Below, piece by piece: positions 25,646 to 34,454 of a DNA stretch of 64,000 bases. The notes under the pieces are model-generated. The model saw only the letters and a list, made by a program, of their open reading frames with translations, ran no database searches and was not told the DNA's origin. Source of the DNA: GCA-003244245 sp963712995 (GTDB lineage Bacteria; Actinomycetota; Actinomycetes; Mycobacteriales; Pseudonocardiaceae); contig CAVQKH010000022.1 in NCBI GenBank assembly GCA_963712995.1, positions 1 through 64,000 on the forward strand. The letters are read 5' to 3'. Both the position numbers and the translations under genes were made by a program. Position 1 is the stretch's first letter. Every line of letters starts with the position of its first letter.

Positions 25646-27265
25646 GTGCTGCTGTCAGACCGTGACCTGCGGACCGAGATCGACGCTGGGCGTCGGGGCG
25701 TCGAGCCGTTCGACGAGAAGTGGGTCGAGCCCTCCAGCATCGACGTGCGGCTGGACCGCTTCTTCCGGGTCTTCGACAACACCCGCTACACCCACATCGA
25801 CCCGGCGCTGCAGCAGGATGAGCTGACCTCGCTCGTGGAGGTCGACGGTGACGAGCCGTTCGTGCTCGACCCCGGCGAGTTCGTGCTCGGCTCGACGTTC
25901 GAGCAGATCACCCTGCCCGATGATCTAGCTGGGCGCCTCGAAGGGAAGGCGCTGTCTGTCGATACTCCCATCCCTACCCCACAGGGCTGGCAGACGATGG
26001 GCGAGCTGCGGATCGGCAGCGAAGTGTTCGGTGCTGACGGCAGGCCGTACCGAGTGGTTGCCGCAACCGAGGCAATGATTGGTCATGCCTGCTACGAGGT
26101 GCTGTTCTCCGACGGCCAGAGCATCATCGCGGATGCCGGCCACCTGTGGCTGACCACGACCAAGTCAGCACGCAAACACGGCGGTGGTGCTGCTATCCGC
26201 ACTACGGCTGAATTGGCCAGTTCGCTGCGCGTTCAGGTCGAGTACAACCACCAGGTCGCCCTGGCCGATGCGGTGCGGTATCCAGAGCAGCCGTTGCCGA
26301 TCGACCCGTATGTCCTGGGTATCTGGCTGGGGGACGGCACCAGTAGGTGCGCCGAGATCACCTCCGGTGCAGGTGACGAGCAAGTGCTCCAGGAGATTCG
26401 ATGGGCCGGTTACTGCGTCCAGGACGTGGGCGGGCGGAGGTTCCGTATCGGCGGACTCTCACGCGGTCACGTTGGACGGCGACGTGACTCCGTGTCGGGT
26501 CGGTTTCTGCCGGATGACTCGTTGTCGAGTGTGCTTCGGGGGCTTGGGTTGCTCGGTAACAAGCACGTCCCTGAGCTCTACCTGCGGTCCTCCGTGCCGC
26601 AACGTCTCGCGCTGTTGCAAGGACTGATGGATTCCGACGGCTACGTTGACACTCAGGGTCGCTGCGAGTTCGTCAGTATCCGGGAGAATCTCGCCGATGC
26701 TGTGCTCGAATTGGCGGCGAGTCTTGGATTGCGCCCAGTCAAGCGGAAGAAAAATGTGATCTTCCGTGGTATCGATCACGGTGTGGCGTTTCAGGTGAAG
26801 TTCACGCCCCATCTGAATGTGTTTCGGCTCGAAAGGAAGGTTGCCAGGCTGAAGGATGGACCGGTGCAGCGTTTCCGAGCAATCGTTGACGTTCGCCGGG
26901 TGCCGACACGCCCAGTCCGCTGTATTGAGGTCGACGCAGAAGATGGTCTTTTCCTGGCTGGACCGACCTTCATCCCCACACACAATTCCAGTCTCGGCAG
27001 GCTCGGCCTGTTGACGCACTCCACGGCGGGTTTCATCGACCCTGGTTTCACCGGGCACATCACGCTGGAGCTCTCCAACGTCGCCAACCTGCCGATCACG
27101 CTGTGGCCGGGGATGAAGATCGGTCAGTTGTGCCTGTTCCGGCTCTCCAGTCCCGCTGAGAATCCGTACGGCAGCGCTGCGGTGGGCTCGCGGTATCAGG
27201 GCCAGCGGGGACCCACACCGTCGCGCGCCCACCTCAACTTCCAGCGCATCGAGACCCGACGCTGA
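25646..27265 (+). CDS. dcd: dCTP deaminase interrupted by an intein
   Basis: The 539-residue frame is a 193-residue dCTP deaminase (dCTP to dUTP, pyrimidine supply for dTMP) split after residue 101 by a 346-residue intein. The exteins join as 'GRLEGK' + 'SSLGRLGLLTHSTAG', the substrate-binding active-site loop, and contain the catalytic-Glu region 'HITLELSNVANLP'. After splicing the length is normal. GTG start at 25646. The insertion in the active site means enzyme activity depends on splicing. It adjoins tRNA-Gly, as dcd does in related genomes. The reading frame is intact throughout. Confidence 0.93.
   Translation: MLLSDRDLRTEIDAGRRGVEPFDEKWVEPSSIDVRLDRFFRVFDNTRYTHIDPALQQDELTSLVEVDGDEPFVLDPGEFVLGSTFEQITLPDDLAGRLEGKALSVDTPIPTPQGWQTMGELRIGSEVFGADGRPYRVVAATEAMIGHACYEVLFSDGQSIIADAGHLWLTTTKSARKHGGGAAIRTTAELASSLRVQVEYNHQVALADAVRYPEQPLPIDPYVLGIWLGDGTSRCAEITSGAGDEQVLQEIRWAGYCVQDVGGRRFRIGGLSRGHVGRRRDSVSGRFLPDDSLSSVLRGLGLLGNKHVPELYLRSSVPQRLALLQGLMDSDGYVDTQGRCEFVSIRENLADAVLELAASLGLRPVKRKKNVIFRGIDHGVAFQVKFTPHLNVFRLERKVARLKDGPVQRFRAIVDVRRVPTRPVRCIEVDAEDGLFLAGPTFIPTHNSSLGRLGLLTHSTAGFIDPGFTGHITLELSNVANLPITLWPGMKIGQLCLFRLSSPAENPYGSAAVGSRYQGQRGPTPSRAHLNFQRIETRR
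25949..26986 (+). other. Class 3 intein with LAGLIDADG endonuclease
   Basis: Intein of 346 residues starting with Ala (ALSVDTPIPTPQGW), so it lacks the usual Cys/Ser1 nucleophile. It ends PTHN with Ser as +1 residue. It shows the WCT set of class 3 inteins: Trp67 in block B (GHLW), Cys325 in block F (RCIEV) and Thr344 before the terminal His-Asn. Two endonuclease motifs, 'VLGIWLGDGT' and 'LLQGLMDSDGYV', indicate a full-length homing endonuclease; the second has Ser-Asp where Ala-Asp is usual. Confidence 0.88.
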
Positions 27266-27266
27266 G

Positions 27267-27689
27267 TCAGAGCGGCGCGATGACCTCCACGGTGGGGAAG
27301 TAGGTGCGGAAGCGGGCCGCATCCCGGGTGAGCAGCGGTAACCCGAGAACGGCGGCGTGCGCGCCGATGAAGAAATCAGGCAGGATCGAGGCGCGCCGAC
27401 CACCGCGGCGCCGGTAGTCCCGGTAGCTCACGGCGGCGAGGAAGCCCGCGGCCCACGGTAGGTTGCCCCGGACGAACCGATCCGGGGTGAGTACCTGCTC
27501 GAGCGCCTCGATCGTGGAGAACCGGTGAGCGACCTCGCCGTAGACGATCTGGTTGATCACCACTGCGCCTCGGTCGAGCGCCTCTGCGAGCCGGGTGCGA
27601 GACCATGCGGACCAGGTGGGGTCCTGGGTGAAGATGTCGAGCAGCACGTTCGAATCGACCAGCGTCGCCGGTCGCTGCTCAGTCACCAC
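27267..27689 (-). CDS. vapC: VapC-type PIN-domain toxin
   Basis: A 140-residue PIN ribonuclease with 'TLVDSNVLLDIF' (first Asp), Glu in 'IVYGEVAHRF', and 'SILPDFFIGAHAAVLGLPLLTRDAARFRTYFP' with the other acidic residues. Complete and of normal length. It overlaps the antitoxin gene upstream by 11 bases. Together they form an RNA-cleaving toxin module beside the dcd gene. Confidence 0.88.
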   Translation of the reverse strand: MVTEQRPATLVDSNVLLDIFTQDPTWSAWSRTRLAEALDRGAVVINQIVYGEVAHRFSTIEALEQVLTPDRFVRGNLPWAAGFLAAVSYRDYRRRGGRRASILPDFFIGAHAAVLGLPLLTRDAARFRTYFPTVEVIAPL

Positions 27690-27921
27690 GGGTCATGGCC
27701 ATGATCTCGTCGGTGGTGAGGTCCACATCACCCTTGCCCAGCAGCGCCTCCACCACGCGCTGTCCCCTCGTCCGGGGCTCACCCGCCGGCACGATTCGCG
27801 CGACACCGTCCTGCACGACGACGTTCACCTCATCGCCTGGCTCCAGGCCGAGCTCGCGACGTACCTGCTGGGGAATGGTGATCTGACCTTTGCTGGTGAT
27901 CCGCACCAGGTAAGAGTACAC
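27679..27921 (-). CDS. vapB: AbrB/MazE-type antitoxin
   Basis: An 80-residue protein with the swapped-hairpin DNA-binding fold ('VRITSKGQITIPQQVRRELGLEPGDEVNVVV'), followed by a toxin-binding tail ('VVEALLGKGDVDLTTDEIMAMTRGD'). GTG start at 27921 lies inside an inverted repeat (GTAAGA-N10-TCTTAC, 27910-27931), consistent with autoregulation by the antitoxin-toxin complex. Confidence 0.88.
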   Translation of the reverse strand: MYSYLVRITSKGQITIPQQVRRELGLEPGDEVNVVVQDGVARIVPAGEPRTRGQRVVEALLGKGDVDLTTDEIMAMTRGD

Positions 27922-27946
27922 CTGGTCTTACTCCTCAACGGCCAAG

Positions 27947-27995
27947 CGTCAAGAAAAACTTGACGACGGCGAGTGCGTCAAGTGATAGTTGACGC
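27947..27995. promoter_or_regulatory. Two tandem CGTCAA-N7-TTGACG palindromes
   Basis: CGTCAA-N7-TTGACG (27947-27965) and GCGTCAA-N7-TTGACGC (27975-27995) share half-sites and spacer length and are centred 29 bp apart, between the divergent vapBC and ClpN-like genes. They look like a double operator with sites nearly three helical turns apart. The second ends one base before the ATG at 27996. Confidence 0.7.
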
Positions 27996-28002
27996 ATGAC
28001 AC

Positions 28003-28734
28003 TTGAGGAAGCTGATCACCCAGACCCGGTCTCAGGCGCAGAGCCTCGACCCGGTCGTTCTGCTGGCCGGTGCGTCGCGCCAGCAGCAGGAGCTGGCCGA
28101 CCTGGGGGAGAAGCTGCTCGACCACTTCGTCCAGGAGGCCCGGGCGGGCGGCTGCTCGTGGTCGCAGATCGGCACCGCGCTGGGCGTGAGCAAGCAGGCC
28201 GCCCAGCAGCGCCACTCCACGTTGCGCTCGCTGTTCGGCAAGTTCGTCACCGGTGTGGAGTCCGTGGTGGGGAACATGTTCAAGCGGTTCACCTCCCGGG
28301 CGCGGCGCGCGGTGGTGCTGGCCCAGGAGGAGGCCCGGCGGTTGAATCACGATCATCTGGGTACCGAGCACCTGCTGCTGGGCCTGCTGGCCGAGGGTGA
28401 GGGCATCGCCTCGCAGGCCCTCCAGCAGGCCGGCATCACGCTGGAGTCGGCCCGCGCGGGGGTCGAGGAGATCACCGGCCTGGGGGAGAAGACGCCCAAC
28501 GGGCACATACCGTTCACCGGGCAGGCCAAGAAGGTTCTGGAGCTGGGCCTGCGCTCCGCACTCGAGCTCGGCCACAATTACATCGGTACCGAGCATTTCC
28601 TGCTCGGCCTGCTGACCGAGGGCGAGGGCGTCGGGATGCAGGTCATGACCGCCGCGGGCGTGCAGCCTGATCAGCTCCGCGACAGCCTGCTCGCCCTGCA
28701 CCGCTGCGCCGAGCCGCCATCCGGAACCGAATAG
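28003..28734 (+). CDS. Stand-alone Clp N-domain protein with N-terminal HTH
   Basis: A 243-residue protein: residues about 15-85 are helical with an HTH-like 'SWSQIGTALGVSKQAAQQRHSTL', and the rest holds two Clp repeat (ClpN) motifs ('LNHDHLGTEHLLLGLLAEGEGIASQAL', 'LGHNYIGTEHFLLGLLTEGEGVG'). No ATPase domain. It may modulate ClpC/ClpP substrate delivery or act as a stress regulator. The frame opens with TTG at 28003, but ATG 27996 in another frame gives the expected 'MTL' if one T is dropped, so a small start-proximal indel is possible. Twin palindromes precede it. Confidence 0.8.
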   Translation: MRKLITQTRSQAQSLDPVVLLAGASRQQQELADLGEKLLDHFVQEARAGGCSWSQIGTALGVSKQAAQQRHSTLRSLFGKFVTGVESVVGNMFKRFTSRARRAVVLAQEEARRLNHDHLGTEHLLLGLLAEGEGIASQALQQAGITLESARAGVEEITGLGEKTPNGHIPFTGQAKKVLELGLRSALELGHNYIGTEHFLLGLLTEGEGVGMQVMTAAGVQPDQLRDSLLALHRCAEPPSGTE

Positions 28735-28758
28735 CGGTTTCGAGCCTCGCCCGAGTCG

Positions 28759-30973
28759 CTATCCGGAGCCGGATGGCGGTTCCGGATCGGCCCGTTTCAC
28801 GCTGGAGAGCAGCAGTTGGGCGACGTCGAGTACTTCGCTCGTCTCACCAGCGGTGTTCTCGGACTCACGGGTGGTGAGGCCGTCGGTGAGCATCGTCCGG
28901 CAGAACGGGCACCCGGTGGCGATCGCCGAGGTCCCGGTGGCGATCGCCTCGTCCACCCGGTCCAGGTTGACCCGCTTGCCGATGCGCTCCTCCATCCACA
29001 TCCGGGCGCCCCCCGCGCCGCAGCACATCGACCTTTCGGCGTGCCGCGGCATCTCGGTGAGCGCCGCGCCCGCGGCGCCGATGAGCTCGCGCGGCGGCGA
29101 GTACACCTCGTTGTGCCTGCCCAGGTAGCACGGGTCGTGGTAGGTCACCGCAGGCCCGTCCGCAGGCGCCATCGGCACGAGTTTGCCTTCGCGAACCAGC
29201 TGGTTGAGCAGTTGGGTGTGATGCACCACCTCGTAATGCCCGTCGAGCTGCGGGTACTCGCGGCCCAGGGTGTTGAAGCAGTGCGGGCAGGTCGTCACGA
29301 TCTTGCGACGGCCCGGCTGCCGGCCGTCGAAGACCGTGTTGAGCACCTCGACGTTCTGCTGGGCGAGCATCTGGAACAGGAACTCGTTGCCCGAGCGGCG
29401 CGCCGGGTCGCCGGTGCAGGTCTCGCCGTCGCCGAGGACCACGTAGTTGACGCCGGCGCGGTGCAGCAGCTCGGCGGTGGCCCGCACGGTCCGCCGCGCG
29501 TTGTCGTCGTAGGCGCCGGCGCAGCCGATCCAGAACAGGTACTCCACCTCGTCGGGCAGCGTCTCGTCGCTGAGCTGCGGGACCTCGAAGTCCAGGCCCT
29601 TGGCCCAGTCCATCCGGGCGGCCTGGTTCTGCCCCCATGGGTTGCCCTTGTTCTCCAGGTTGCGGAACAGCGTGCCCAGTTCGGTGGGGAATTCCGACTC
29701 GATCATCACCTGGTAGCGGCGCATGTCCACGATGTGGTCGACGTGCTCGATGTCCACCGGGCACTGCTCCACGCAGGCCCCGCAGGTGGTGCACGACCAC
29801 AGCACGTCGGGGTCGATCACCCCGCCGGTCTCGGCGGTGCCCACCAGCGGACGCGCGGCCTGTTCGGGTCCCGATCCGGTGACCCGGCCGAAGCCGGACT
29901 CGGGCACGTGCCCGTTGCTCTCGGCCAGGGCGAGCACATCGACATCCTCGGGTACCGGCTGATCCCCGATGAGATAGGGCGCCTTGGCGAACAGGTGGTC
30001 GCGCAGATCCATGATCACGAGCTTGGGGGACAGCGGTTTACCGGTGTTCCACGCCGGGCACTGGCTCTGGCAGCGGCCGCACTCGGTGCAGGTCGCGAAG
30101 TCCAGCATGCCCTTCCAGGTGAAGTCCTCGATCTTGCCGCGGCCGAAGACGTCATCCTCGCCGGGGTCCTCGAAGTCGATCTTTTTGCCCCCGGATTCCA
30201 TCGGCAGCAGCGGGCCGAGCGCTTTGGGCATCCGCTTGGCGGCGACGTTGATCGGCGCGACGAAGATGTGCAGGTGCTTGGAGTACAGCACGATGATCAA
30301 GAAGGCCAGCATGACGCCGATGTGCAGCAGCAGCCCGACCGTCTCCAGCACCCGGTTGGTCCCCGGGCCCAGCGGCGCGAGCAGCGCGCCGGCCGCCTCC
30401 GAGGCGAAGGCTCCCTGCAGCGTAGGGGAAAGTGCCGGTGTTCACTGCGGTCCCGCGGAACAGGAACAACGTCCAGATCACATTGAAGATCATGAACAGG
30501 ATGAGCCAGGCGCCGCCGGTGTGCGAGCCGTAGAAGCGCGACGCCCGCTGCCTGCGCTCCGGGTCCTGCCGGACCCGCATGACCGCAAACGTGATGATCG
30601 ATGCCAGCACGGCGAGCGCGATGACGTCCTGGACGAAGCCCAGCGCGGCCCAGTGTCCGATCAGCGGGATGGCGAAGCGCTCACTGAACAGCGCTCCGTA
30701 GGCCTCGATGTAGACGGTGAGCAGGACGACGAAGCCCCAGAACGTGAAGAAGTGCGCGAGGCCGGGGATCGTCCAATTCAGCAGTCGCCGCTGCCCGAGC
30801 ACCTCGACCAGCTGGGTCTTCAGCCGCGCGCCCAGGTCCGCGGTGCGATCGTGCGCCGGCTGCCCGGACTGGATCAGCGCGGACAGCCACGACACCCGCC
30901 GGGCGACCATGATGAGCGTCAGCACGGTCAAGCCCATGCCGATCACCAGTCGCGCTGCCAGCACGGCGTCCAC
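28759..30973 (-). CDS. Membrane-bound Fe-S reductase (heterodisulfide-reductase-like), one frameshift
   Basis: Repaired, about 738 residues: five to six membrane helices ('VIGMGLTVLTLIMVA', 'LAHFFTFWGFVVLLTVYIEA', 'GAWLILFMIFNVIWTLFLF', 'LLLHIGVMLAFLIIVLY'), two 4Fe-4S motifs ('CTECGRCQSQCP', 'CTTCGACVEQCP') and two CCG domains ('CPHCFNTLGREYP', 'DPCYLGRHNEVY', 'MCCGAGGARMW'). Mycobacterial orthologues (Rv0338c-type) are essential electron-transfer proteins of the membrane. The frame breaks near 30424 ('CCCTACGCTGCAGGG'), where dropping one base restores it. The gene is otherwise perfect, favouring a sequencing error. Confidence 0.85.
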
Positions 30974-31046
30974 CTCCCCGCGGTGCCCTGGGTTACTGCA
31001 CCGTAGCCGGGGCTGCTCCGAGTTCCTAATCGCACATTACGTCTGG

Positions 31047-31331
31047 TTACCGCGAGGTAGCCAGACTGCTCACGGCTGCGGTGGCAAAAGCGGCCAGCCG
31101 GGCCGCGCGCGCTCCGGCGTGACTCGCCGAGGGTAGCTGGATCGACAGCGGGCGCTGGTGCTGTCTGGGCACGCGCAGGGAACGCGGCGCTGGGTGGACA
31201 CCGGTCGGAGCGTCCAGGTGCTGCGGGTGCACCAGGTCGAGCAGGGCCCGCACGGTGTGTTCCGTAAGGCCTTGGTAGGCCCAGACGGCGACCTCGGGCC
31301 CGAACACGTTCACCCGGCCCAGCCTGGGCAC
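31047..31331 (-). pseudogene. Possible fragment of an unknown conserved protein
   Basis: The minus strand reads 'WADYADLLTIWSWELAVAARVPRLGRVNVFGPEV' and 'VWAYQGLTEHTVRALLDLVHPQHL', with a well-formed pattern, then a low-complexity tail. It can be extended to about 31425, but no start codon is visible there. It meets the plus-strand regulator fragment at about 31408, so both were cut at a rearrangement. Family not recognised. Confidence 0.35.
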
Positions 31332-31407
31332 TCGCGCCGCGACCGCCAGCTCCCAGCTCCAGATGGTGAGCAGATCGGCGTAGTCCGCCCACTCGTAGGA
31401 GGCGGCC

Positions 31408-32006
31408 AGCGCGGTGGCAGGAGTACTCGGACATCGTCACCGAGGCCGTGGAGATGCTCGTCGAGATCGGGGAGGCACGCCACTACCGCGCGCAGCTACA
31501 ACAACGTGTTCGTGCAGGGCTTGTTGCAGACTCGTGCCTACGCCGAGGCGGTGATCGGAAACGGCCGGGCCTTCGTCGCGCCGATCAACGTCGATCGGAT
31601 GGCCGAGCTGCGCATGCGGCGCCAGCAGCGGCTCAGCGAGGACGGCTTCCAGGGCCTGGTGGCTGTGATGACCGAGAGCGTCATCCGTACCCTTGTGGGC
31701 GGCCGAGATGTCATGCGCGAACAGCTACGACACTTGATCGAAGTGACTCAGGAGCATCCGGTGACGATCCACATCGTGCCCTTCAGTGCTGGAGCGTTGC
31801 CTGGTTCCGACAACTTCGTGATCTTCGAGTTTCCGGATGACCTCGACGGCGACGTGGTGTACGTGGAGAGCGACACGGCGCAGCGCATCTACGAGGATCG
31901 CCACCCCGTGCGGCAGTGCACGTACACCTTCGACGCGGTTCTGGCCCAGGCTCTGCCAGCCCGGGAGTCCCAGGACCTGATCCGCACAGTCATGGAGGAG
32001 TTGTGA
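31408..32006 (+). pseudogene. C-terminal (DUF5753) part of an XRE regulator
   Basis: The sequence begins abruptly with 'WQEYSDIVTEAVEMLVEIGE', shifts near 31478 into 'ATTARSYNNVFVQGLLQTRAYAEAVI' and runs to the stop as a typical DUF5753 effector region ('HPVTIHIVPFSAGALPGSDNFVIFEF', 'VVYVESDTAQRIYED'). The HTH domain (about 90 residues) is missing. The DUF397 partner gene follows directly, as it does next to intact regulators of this kind. Confidence 0.7.
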
Positions 32007-32010
32007 CCCA

Positions 32011-32274
32011 GTGGACCGCACACCCAACCCGTACACCTCGCTCGATGATGCGCAGTACGAGGCCATCGTCAACGGCAGGTACGTAAAATCGACCTTCAGC
32101 AATGCCAGCGGTGGTTGCCTGTCCTTCACTGTGGCCGACGGCCTGATCGGCTTCCAGGACGACAAACTCCCTCCAGCTGAGCGCAAAACCCGCACGCTCG
32201 TCTTCACCCAACACGAGCTGGCCGCCTTCATCGCCGGCGCCAAGAATGGAGACTTCGACCACCTCTTCGACTAA
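32011..32274 (+). CDS. DUF397 protein
   Basis: An 87-residue protein of the DUF397 family ('YVKSTFSNASGGCLSFT', 'GFQDDKLPPAE', 'LVFTQHELAAFIAGAKNGDFDHL'). These proteins pair with XRE-DUF5753 regulators and act as their toxin-like or anti-regulator partners in Streptomyces development. GTG start four bases after the regulator stop. The frame is intact, although its regulator is truncated. Confidence 0.7.
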   Translation: MDRTPNPYTSLDDAQYEAIVNGRYVKSTFSNASGGCLSFTVADGLIGFQDDKLPPAERKTRTLVFTQHELAAFIAGAKNGDFDHLFD

Positions 32275-32275
32275 C

Positions 32276-32704
32276 CCCAGTAACGGACGCATGCACTTGG
32301 GCCATTTCTTGACCTCGACCGTGCGCATGCCGCTCGCCAGTCCTGTGGCCGGTGATCCTCGAACCGTCGAGGTGATCAAGACTGAGGAGAAGGGCTCCGA
32401 CGTCAACCTGGCGACTTACCTGCTGGCCGACGCCTTCCGAGCAGACGCGGAGACCTTCGTCGTGGTCAGCGACGACTCAGACCTGATGGAGCCGGTCTGC
32501 TTGGTCCGCCAGGAACTCGGCTATCGGGTAGCTATCTTGAACCCGCATCCGAACGTGAGCCGGGCCCTGCAGCGGATCCGGCCGAGCATCACCAAACAGA
32601 TCCGCCAAGGAGTCCTCGCGGCCAGCCAGTTTCCGGAGAAACTCAGCGATGCTCACGGGGCGATCACTAAGTGGTCGGCTCCCGAAGTCCGTCGGGTGCC
32701 GTGA
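32276..32704 (+). pseudogene. NYN-domain protein, N-terminally truncated
   Basis: The frame contains 'GHFLTSTVRMPLASP', 'KTEEKGSDVNLATYLLADAFRADAETFVVVSDDSDL' and 'RVAILNPHPNVSRAL', the second half of NYN (PIN-like) nucleases with the K-G-(S)-D-V-N and S-D-D-S-D acidic motifs. The first strand with the DGFN motif, about 80 residues, is absent, so the nuclease is incomplete. The junction is just after the DUF397 stop. Confidence 0.65.
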
Positions 32705-32761
32705 ACGAGACGTCACCGACATTTTTCGCGCCCGGGATGTCGGTGATGTCTCGTTCACGGC
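32698..32761 (+). terminator. 25-bp hairpin with one G-U pair
   Basis: Bases 32698-32722 pair with 32737-32761 over 25 positions, the single exception being a G-T that pairs as G-U in RNA. It overlaps the stop of the NYN fragment and probably terminates transcription. Confidence 0.65.
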
Positions 32762-32852
32762 GCGCACCGTCGCTGCGCAGCTGACCTGCCGTCAAGTCAA
32801 CTCCCGATGGACTTCCGGCGGCGACCACTGAGCCTGACCTGGTGAAAAAGCA

Positions 32853-32876
32853 GAGGCCCCGCCGAAGCGGGGCCTC
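32853..32876 (+). terminator. Short GC hairpin, terminator or attenuator
   Basis: GAGGCCCCGC-CGAA-GCGGGGCCTC is a perfect 10-bp stem with a tetraloop, preceded by GAAAAAG and lying 27 bases before an ATG at 32904. It may be a leader attenuator for the small frame that follows or a second terminator. Confidence 0.45.
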
Positions 32877-32903
32877 GCGCCCAGCCACCGAGGTGCCTGG
32901 GGG

Positions 32904-33360
32904 ATGAACGGAGTATACCTGGCCGCCTCGCTCATGCACGTGCCCCTGTTCCCACCCATGGGTTCAGCTCTCCGCTTACCGGAGGTTGAGCAGGCGTCTT
33001 TCACCGACCTGTTTGCGGCGCGCAGATCGTCCTCAACGCCTGGTGGGGCCGAGCGATGCTGGACACGGACCCGGGCCGAGACCGCATTCACGCCGCCGCA
33101 GTGAAGCTCGTGCTACGGGCCGGTCAGTCCCGAAGCCGTCCAGTCGGGTTGCCCTGGCTTGATATTCGTGGCACACGGCGCAGCGACTCAATGCGTGCCG
33201 GCTGGCAATGCCTCGTCGACCCGCACCCGGCTCGCGCGGTCGTGTTCTCGATCGGCCGCCCGCGTGAGGATCTTCACCACGATGACATGCTGGCCCTCAC
33301 GAAGCTTATGGAGACCGTCGGAGAGGCCGCGAAGCAGGTAGGGCCGAGGCCTGCTGGCCA
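32904..33360 (+). pseudogene. Possible small gene, frameshifted, unknown
   Basis: One frame opens with ATG 32904 and reads to 'QASFTDLFAA'; a second continues plausibly as 'QIVLNAWWGRAMLDTDPGRDRIHAAAVKLVL'. After about 33110 the reading is uncertain. No family recognised. It lies downstream of a leader-type hairpin and runs toward the convergent AmaP cluster. Confidence 0.25.
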
Positions 33361-33363
33361 GGG

Positions 33364-33924
33364 TCAGCGGACCCGGCTGGGGGTTGTGGAGTCAAGCTCG
33401 ACGTGGATGGCGGTGGTCAGGGACTCCACACCGAGGCTGTCGCGGGCGCGGGTGAGGACCCGGGTGTTGAGGTCGCGGTAGACCTCACCGATGTCGGCAC
33501 CGCCTCTGAGCCACAGGGTCAGCCGCAGGACGGGGGTGGCGGTGGTGCCGACCATGTGGGCGCGGGCGCGGCTGACGCCGTTGATGGTCTCCGCGTCGGC
33601 GCGCAGCGCATCAGCGATCGCCGAGGCGCTGACCTCGAGGTGATGGTCCGGGCTGGGGTCGAGTACCAGGTTCGGGCGCTGATCGGGCTTGAGCGCGCGC
33701 GCGACCCAGAGCAGCCCCAGGACCAGCAGGATCACGCCGGCGAGGATGGCGACGACGCGGGCGAGACTCTGGTGGGCCCCCACGGTGTCCACGGCGAGGG
33801 GGTCGAGGACCGGCCGGGCGGCGCGGCCCGCGCCGAGCAGGCCGAAGCTGACGACGAGGGCAGCGGCTCCGGCAGCCAGACCCAGCAGCCCGACCAACCC
33901 GACCAGCGCGCGTTGGACGATCAT
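33364..33924 (-). CDS. amaP: AmaP-like Asp23 membrane anchor
   Basis: A 186-residue protein with two membrane helices at the N-terminus ('LVGLLGLAAGAAALVVSFGLL', 'VVAILAGVILLVLGLLWVARAL') and an Asp23-like cytoplasmic domain ('LEVSASAIADALRADAETINGV', 'VYRDLNTRVLTRARDSLG'). It should anchor Asp23/Gls24 envelope-stress proteins. Start ATG overlaps the stop of the gene upstream (ATGA). Last gene of a six-gene operon. Confidence 0.75.
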   Translation of the reverse strand: MIVQRALVGLVGLLGLAAGAAALVVSFGLLGAGRAARPVLDPLAVDTVGAHQSLARVVAILAGVILLVLGLLWVARALKPDQRPNLVLDPSPDHHLEVSASAIADALRADAETINGVSRARAHMVGTTATPVLRLTLWLRGGADIGEVYRDLNTRVLTRARDSLGVESLTTAIHVELDSTTPSRVR

Positions 33925-34454
33925 GACGACTGCTCGGTTTTTCGCACGGCCACCGACACCTGCGGGGTGTGGACCAGCGGCAGCTCGGACAGCAGGGTGT
34001 GCACGGCGTCGGTGACGCCCCGGGTGGCGGCGTCGACGGGCTGCCGGCTGGAGGCCCGCACCGAGATCGTGCGGACGGTGGCGGTGACCGAGGCCGACAC
34101 GATGTGGTCGAGGCCGCGGACCTGGTGGTTGACCAGTCGGGCCAGCGACCGCGGAGAGGTGCTGACAGTGATCTCGGGAGCGGGCGCGGTGAACCATACC
34201 TCGTGACGGCCGGCCCGTAGGGCCAGAAACAGCAGCAGTAGGCCGACCATGGCGAGGCCGGCGGCGAGGAGGCGGACCGGGGTGGAAGTCCACGTCCAGA
34301 CCTGCAGGGTCGCCTGCCACGCAGGCCAGGGCAGCGCCAGCGGGCCACCGGTGGGCCGCAACCAGGCCCAGAAAACCTCCAACGCGACAAGCGCGCCCAA
34401 CACTCCCACGGCCAGGCCGAGTAGGGGAGACAGCACCCGCAACAGGGTCCTCAT
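33921..34454 (-). CDS. DUF6286-like membrane protein
   Basis: 177 residues with two membrane helices ('LLGLAVGVLGALVALEVFWAWL', 'LLAAGLAMVGLLLLFLAL') and a C-terminal Asp23-like fold ('PEITVSTSPRSLARLVNHQV', 'VSASVTATVRTISVRASSRQ'). It matches proteins regularly found between Asp23 genes and amaP in actinobacteria. Overlaps both neighbours by four bases, implying coupled translation. Confidence 0.65.
   Translation of the reverse strand: MRTLLRVLSPLLGLAVGVLGALVALEVFWAWLRPTGGPLALPWPAWQATLQVWTWTSTPVRLLAAGLAMVGLLLLFLALRAGRHEVWFTAPAPEITVSTSPRSLARLVNHQVRGLDHIVSASVTATVRTISVRASSRQPVDAATRGVTDAVHTLLSELPLVHTPQVSVAVRKTEQSS

Noticed and set aside
28816..30486. Large plus-strand open frame opposite the Fe-S reductase
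   Set aside because: Repetitive His/Gly/Arg composition typical of antisense frames; the minus-strand gene has clear Fe-S motifs.
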